From Cryptomeria japonica (taxonomy: Eukaryota > Streptophyta > Pinopsida > Cupressales > Cupressaceae): a DNA stretch of 64,000 nucleotides. Position 1 is the first letter of the stretch. Every line of letters starts with the position of its first letter. Shown one piece after another: positions 59,633 to 64,000 of this stretch. The notes below the pieces were generated by a model. That model had not been told where the DNA came from. It saw only the letters and a program-made list of their open reading frames with translations, and made no database searches. A program made the position numbers and the translations under genes. The stretch lies in contig NC_081412.1 of NCBI RefSeq assembly GCF_030272615.1, forward strand, positions 666,856,352 through 666,920,351, given 5' to 3'.

Positions 59633-62600
59633 TCATATTCCATCATTATCATCTTCTCCGTCTTCGCGGGTGCCATGAGCAGTTGTAAGTTCTTGAACAA
59701 TGGATTGGCTCAGAACTTTCATTGCATTGAGTTTCGCCTTTGCCACCTCTTTATTCCACCTATGTTGCACCATCTTCTCTGAGTGTTTCGATAGCTGATC
59801 ATTCCCAATGAAAATCATAGATTCAATCCTAGCCACCTTGGTTATATCTTCTGGCGTGAAGCTACTCTTGGCTCTGATCTTCTCCATGTTCAATCGAAAA
59901 GGTTTGATTGCTTCCTATGTGCTTGAGCCGCAAATTCCTAACTCCCAGTCATGATCAGGATTAACCACTTTATTATCCTTGACTATACTACTTTGCAGAT
60001 CTTGGAGTTCATAAATAGAGGTCCTTGCATCCGTAATCACAATCTTGAAGGTAAGCACTTGCCACATTATAGTTTTCTTTAGTACGAAAAGCTGACATTC
60101 ATCGGCCACCAGCTTAATTGAGTGTTCTGTCAAAAACCTGGTAGCTCCATATTCTTTTATTTTGGCAAACAAAGGCAGGACATTCTGCCATTTGTGCTCT
60201 TCTTTCTCCCATGACACAAGCTGGTTTTGGATTTCAGAAATAAGGCTTTGTATTTCATTACATAATTTCTGGGAGTCAGTAATGTACTTCTCACCGTCTT
60301 TGATTATTAGTTCAATCCACTTCTCCACCGCTTCAGCAATGCTTTTAGCCTGTTGAACTTGGTTCATTAACTTCTTGTTTTCCAGAGAAGTTGGGTCGAA
60401 GTTCTCAGCATCATGAGATATTGGAATTGCTCCAAGGCAACCAATACTATCGATGAATTGAGCCAAAACACTTATATGTCATTTTAGATCTCTTTTCTCT
60501 CATCCATCCTTCTCTGACCTGGTAAGCATTTTCTTTGTTGACACTTGGAAAAAATGGTTGTCTGTATCTCTACTCATTTTTCCCAGCTCTACCTTTGTGA
60601 TCTCAAAATCATCAGGACCAGCCTCTTTGTTTTCATCTTTCGGTTTGTAAGAGGCGATTTCAGCCATCCATTTTCCAGTTTCTTCATCATTGTTCAGGTG
60701 AGCAGTGGTCTTGAATCTTTTTGGCTTTGGATTCTTCTTTGTGTACTTAGCAACCATTTCCTAAATCGGAATGGTCACAGGAAGAAAGCTCCTTTTCTTA
60801 TTGACTAAGGTTGTCAACCATTTAGGGGTCACAGTGGAATGAGTAGCTCCTTTGATCATCTTTGGCAGTGGCGTCATAGCCACAGTCACTGTTTGGGAGT
60901 CCAGGGCACTAGCAACTTCACCATCCAAATCTTCAATTTCAAAAATCTGAGCTTCGAGCACATCATCCTTTACTCCCATATCCTTGACCTGATCCATCTT
61001 CTTCTGGGCAACACTTCGTGATCGAGTATGTTGAGGGGTACTAAAATCTAGAGTTGGAATAGACCTGTGTCTAGGCTGAGGTGACTTGGTATCCTTACCT
61101 GCACGAATAGGAGCATTGTTAGAAAGATGTTTTGGTGAAGATAGAGGATCCTTATTATTTCTTGCAGAAAGGAACTTGGCGCCTGACTTTATTGCTTTCT
61201 TTTTAGCCACCCATGCCACGGTTCTTTCTAGAACTTGTTTGGTCCTCAATTGTATATCATCATTTTCCTCCTCATCCCAGTTAATTGGGGGCATTTCAGT
61301 CTCTGCATGGGCTAAATATCCTAGTTCAAACAATTCAAGATGATCCTCTTCAAGCCCTTTAATGTCTAACTTTATTTGCAAAGAGACAACTTGTTCTAGC
61401 ACCAATCTCATGTTTTCCCTTTTGAAAACTTCAAGTTCATCTACACAATCTTCCTAGAAATCTTCTAACTGTGGTGTGGGAAGATAAGGCATTAGGCCAA
61501 GGCTCTGAGAAAATCCTTTATTATCAAACCCTTTTCTTTCAGAATATAGAGAAAAATTGAAATTCCTAAGGTTTGCTCCTATACTCAGTGCATCAGACAT
61601 TGAATTACAAGACAACACTCCCAATTGTATGGGAAAATGACCTTCCCATTTGTCCTTAGGCTGTGCCTTTTTGATCACAGAGGTCAGTTGCCTGCATACT
61701 TCTGCTAGAACAAAGCAATCAGAATAGAAGTGAGGGATCTTGAAAGGTTCCTCTTCAAAGCCTCCTGCCCGTATATAGCAAAAGCATGGAAACTGGATGT
61801 AAAAACTACTGAACCTCTTTATCAAAGTCTATGCATCATCTGAAATCCATTTAGCCTTTGTACTCTTCAATTCATGACACATATCACCCAGGAAAGCATT
61901 GTGTACCCTTCTGAAATCTTGTAGGGCTTTATCTTTTTGTAGCATAGGATAGAACTCGTACACGGGAACATCCTCCTTGGTGAGCTACTTTGGTATACCC
62001 ATTAACTCTTTAACACAAGCTAGACAATACAAGAGATATGAGGACATGAAGAAGTTTTGTTGAAACTACTTAGCTAGACTCAACTGCTCTCTCATTGAAT
62101 CAGCAATTAATTCGGCCCAATCCAAATATTGTTTTCCTTCCAGAACTAATTGCACATAGCAATAAATCCAGTCATCAAAGCTATAAGCTTTAGCAGAACC
62201 TCTGGCTCGGTGCAACAGAAGCATCACATCATGGATATGTGGCAACATGTGGTTCTTGTTAGGATTTTTGGGTAACCTAGAACCACCTCTTTGAGGGACC
62301 TTCAACCAGAATTTCACTACATTATTTCGGTGTTCGACTCTGTCTGCATTGAACTCACTGATGGAATGGGCAAGAGAAAATTTAGAAAACTAGTAATTCG
62401 GTATCTTGAAAACTAAAGCAATCACCTCATAGTTAATGGCAAGAAGGGTTTTTCCATTATCTCTCCTAATAGTTTCAGATACTGGGTCGTATCTAGCAAT
62501 ACATTCCCGAACCAACTCTGGACAAGGAATTGTTGGAGGAAAGGCTGCGGCTTCTAAAAGTCCACTACTCAAAATCTCTATATAAAAAGACTTATCAATA

Positions 62601-62722
62601 CCCTTGAACACCCTTTCTTTCAATTCTTCAAGGTTTTCTCCTTTCAGGTCAGTATCACTAACTATGGCTTCTGTGGATGCCAAGCTAAAAACGTTTCCAA
62701 ACAAATGCAGAGTGGACTTCAT
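59633..62722 (-). pseudogene. Element D ORF, unknown protein (~1,030 codons)
   Basis: All open pieces (starts 62722, 62317, 61825, 61411, 60757, 60466, 59893) share one frame. Stops between them are TAG at 62390, 62066, 61985, 61829, 61454, 60761 and 59915, plus TGA at 60500 and 60479; the end is a TGA at 59633. N-terminal motifs: AFPPTIPCPELVRECIARY, GKTLLAINYEVIALVFKIP, WAELIADSMREQLSLAK, FFMSSYLLYCLA and VYEFYPMLQKDKALQDF. They align in order with element C. A basic Ser/Pro/Arg linker (60900-61150) and a helical C-terminus follow. It resembles plant 'putative transposon protein' ORFs in layout; I do not know its function. Confidence 0.8.
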
Positions 62723-63660
62723 AACTTCAAAACAAGAAACCTAAATTTGATTGTAGAGAAACCTTCTGTATGAGAGAAAATGCAAGGGAAAACACTGGAG
62801 AAAATAAGGAAAGACTCACCTTCACAATTGTACAATCGAACGACGGCTAGCGGCAAGAAAGACTCCTATCCAGGGATAACATATACAAAGATCCAGCAAC
62901 AAGTAACAAATGCAGAATACAAATAATTTTCATACCTTATTAGGAAAGGTAATGATACAGATACATTAAATGCAATGATTTCACAATTTCAGTCTGGACG
63001 TGGCAAGTTGGTGGATTAGACCTCAGACGCATGCATTGAATGCATGGCGGCGTTCTTTAAGAAACTGTCAGTTCCCGAAAAGTTTACTTACTTCGAAAAA
63101 GCCAAAGAATGACATCACTTTAAGATATGGTTCTGCCTCTCCGTATTTGGAAATGAATGCACTTTTCAAAACATTAGAACCCGCAGGACCCACCAATATT
63201 GAACCCATATGAACATCCTAAACCAACTTCTTGAGTGTTCAAGTAGTTCAAGATGTACGCCGCGTCAAACTGTTGACCACTTGCTGTGTTGAACATGTTG
63301 AACATATTTGAACCCCTTGAACTCAGTTCAATAAGTTCAAAACAAATGCTATATCACCAAATAGGAAAATTTTTGGAAGAGCCACTGCAAAACACTTAGA
63401 GAAAATGTTAGTATGAAAAACTTTTGCCAAACACCTTGGAACCTATGGAACCTAAATGAACCTGTTGAACGCAGTTCAAAACGGTTCGACGTGTTCACAG
63501 AATTCAATCAATTGTCTGAACTTGACTTAAATGACTAGAAAAAGGATTTGAAGATGCATTAAGGATTTGAACCAAGGTAATATAGCACAAATTAGGACTC
63601 CAACATAAAAATGGAAAAGATGACCCACTCTTGCCATGAGGAATAAATGACGCGGTAACA
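62723..63660. other. element D, non-coding right part with TTGAAC/GTTCAA cluster
   Basis: This is the 5' side of the ORF. From about 63190 to 63530 the hexamer TTGAAC, its complement GTTCAA and one-off forms recur about 15 times, for example GTTGAACATGTTGAAC at 63285 and TTGAACTCAGTTCAATAAGTTCAA around 63320. The ORF start at 62722 would read from a promoter in this part. Confidence 0.6.
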
Positions 63661-63665
63661 CGACT
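63661..63665 (+). repeat. target-site duplication CGACT of element D, right copy
   Basis: Matches 58705-58709. Confidence 0.88.
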
Positions 63666-64000
63666 GCACAAGAATTCATTAAAGGACTTCAGGATAACTT
63701 TGCTATAGCGCAAAATAAAAGAAAATAACTTCATGAGAAGATGTAGAATGATGATGATGAAAAAGAAACTCTTAGAGACATTGCGAACAAGTTGAGACAA
63801 GAAAATAGTAATATGAAAAATGAAATACAAGATATGACTATGAGGTTATGCAAGGACATTGAAGATAGAAAGAAGAATGAAGAAGACTTGACTAGGAGAC
63901 TTAATGATGCTGGAAATTAAAATATGATACTTAGTCATGAAAATGATATGTTAAAGACATATCTGATTCACATGTAACATTATAAAACTGAGCTTACAAG
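63666..64000 (+). pseudogene. element E gag, continuation after element D
   Basis: The frame reads EFIKGLQDNFAIAQNKRK, a TAA, then DDDEKETLRDIANKLRQEN, IQDMTMRLCKDIEDRKKNEE and DLTRRLNDAGN. These align with IIQALQENFTIARNKRR, NDEKETL and DMTMRFCKEIEDRKKNEEEL of element A gag. Stops are TAA, TAG, TAA and TAA/TAG types. It runs off the window before the knuckles. Confidence 0.85.

Larger units (their letters stand above)
58710..63660 (-). mobile_element. Element D: 4.95-kb insertion with TGTTA...TAACA ends and a unique ORF
   Basis: Boundaries come from the split gag of element E and the exact 5-bp duplication CGACT. Ends are TGTTA and TAACA, as for LTR retrotransposons, but I could not find terminal direct repeats, PBS or purine tract by eye. 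The only coding content is a ~1,030-codon frame on the minus strand related to that of element C. Flanks inside the element (58710-59630 and 62730-63660) are non-coding. Confidence 0.82.
57747..64000 (+). mobile_element. Element E: LTR element of the element A group, split by element D, runs off the window
   Basis: Starts with a 799-bp LTR, a perfect initiator-Met PBS and a gag start that matches element A's gag residue by residue. The gag is interrupted at 58709 by element D and resumes at 63666. It inserted into RNase H of copia element G. The rest, including ORF2 if present, lies beyond 64000. Confidence 0.85.

Noticed and set aside
58710-63660. Element D as a hAT, MULE or CACTA DNA transposon with captured gene
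   Set aside because: Target copy is 5 bp, not 8, 9 or 3, and ends are TG...CA without long inverted repeats.

Overview
This window looks like intergenic DNA from a very large, transposon-filled plant nuclear genome. Evidence: plant LINEs with APE endonuclease, RT, zf-RVT and RNase H; Ty1/copia elements primed by initiator-Met tRNA; a Ty3/gypsy LTR primed by tRNA-Lys; a hAT transposase tail; and a scrap of chloroplast atpH. Long decayed elements, solo LTRs and many nested insertions suggest a gymnosperm, perhaps a conifer, but that is inference. I found no intact single-copy host gene. Almost every coding stretch is a broken mobile-element protein.

Layout. 1-2925: 5'-truncated LINE (minus). 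2926-4714: tRNA-Lys-primed LTR and leader (minus). 4715-5885: tail of a copia element (minus). 5919-6539: hAT transposase C-terminus (plus). 7453-11504: decayed ~1,280-codon ORF with a G-patch ('element C', minus). 11930-12862: ~268-bp tandem repeat. 13330-13880: gypsy protease scrap. 14391-14966: unrecognised broken ORF. 15675-25480: full-length LINE (plus) with 14-bp target duplication and a solo LTR inside ORF2. 25481-25830: degenerate TCGCCA array. 25831-30159: LTR element with no coding capacity. 30160-37892: AT microsatellite split by 'element B' (30538-37705). 38808-40393: second solo LTR of the family found inside the LINE. 42905-43150: chloroplast atpH insertion. 43540-52154: copia element F (plus), split by 'element A' (44300-50843, minus). 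52428-57746: copia element G (plus), cut by 'element E' (57747 to beyond the window), itself split by 'element D' (58710-63660).

The most interesting content is elements A, B and E with their relatives C and D. A and B are complete LTR retrotransposons with PBS, polypurine tract and gag (four tandem CCHC-type knuckles, some degenerate). Where pol should be, they carry one ~1,000-codon ORF with no protease, integrase or reverse transcriptase. The N-terminal part of that ORF matches between A and B, and I see a more distant match to the ORFs of C and D. I propose a family of non-autonomous retroelements with an uncharacterised accessory protein, probably mobilised by copia elements such as G, whose LTR and PBS layout they share. 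A conserved inverted repeat brackets the polypurine tract/U3 junction in three element families. In-frame stops in several elements are overwhelmingly TAG, consistent with decay by cytosine-methylation damage.

Coordinates of LTR boundaries, TSDs and motifs were read by eye. Percent identities are impressions, not computed values.
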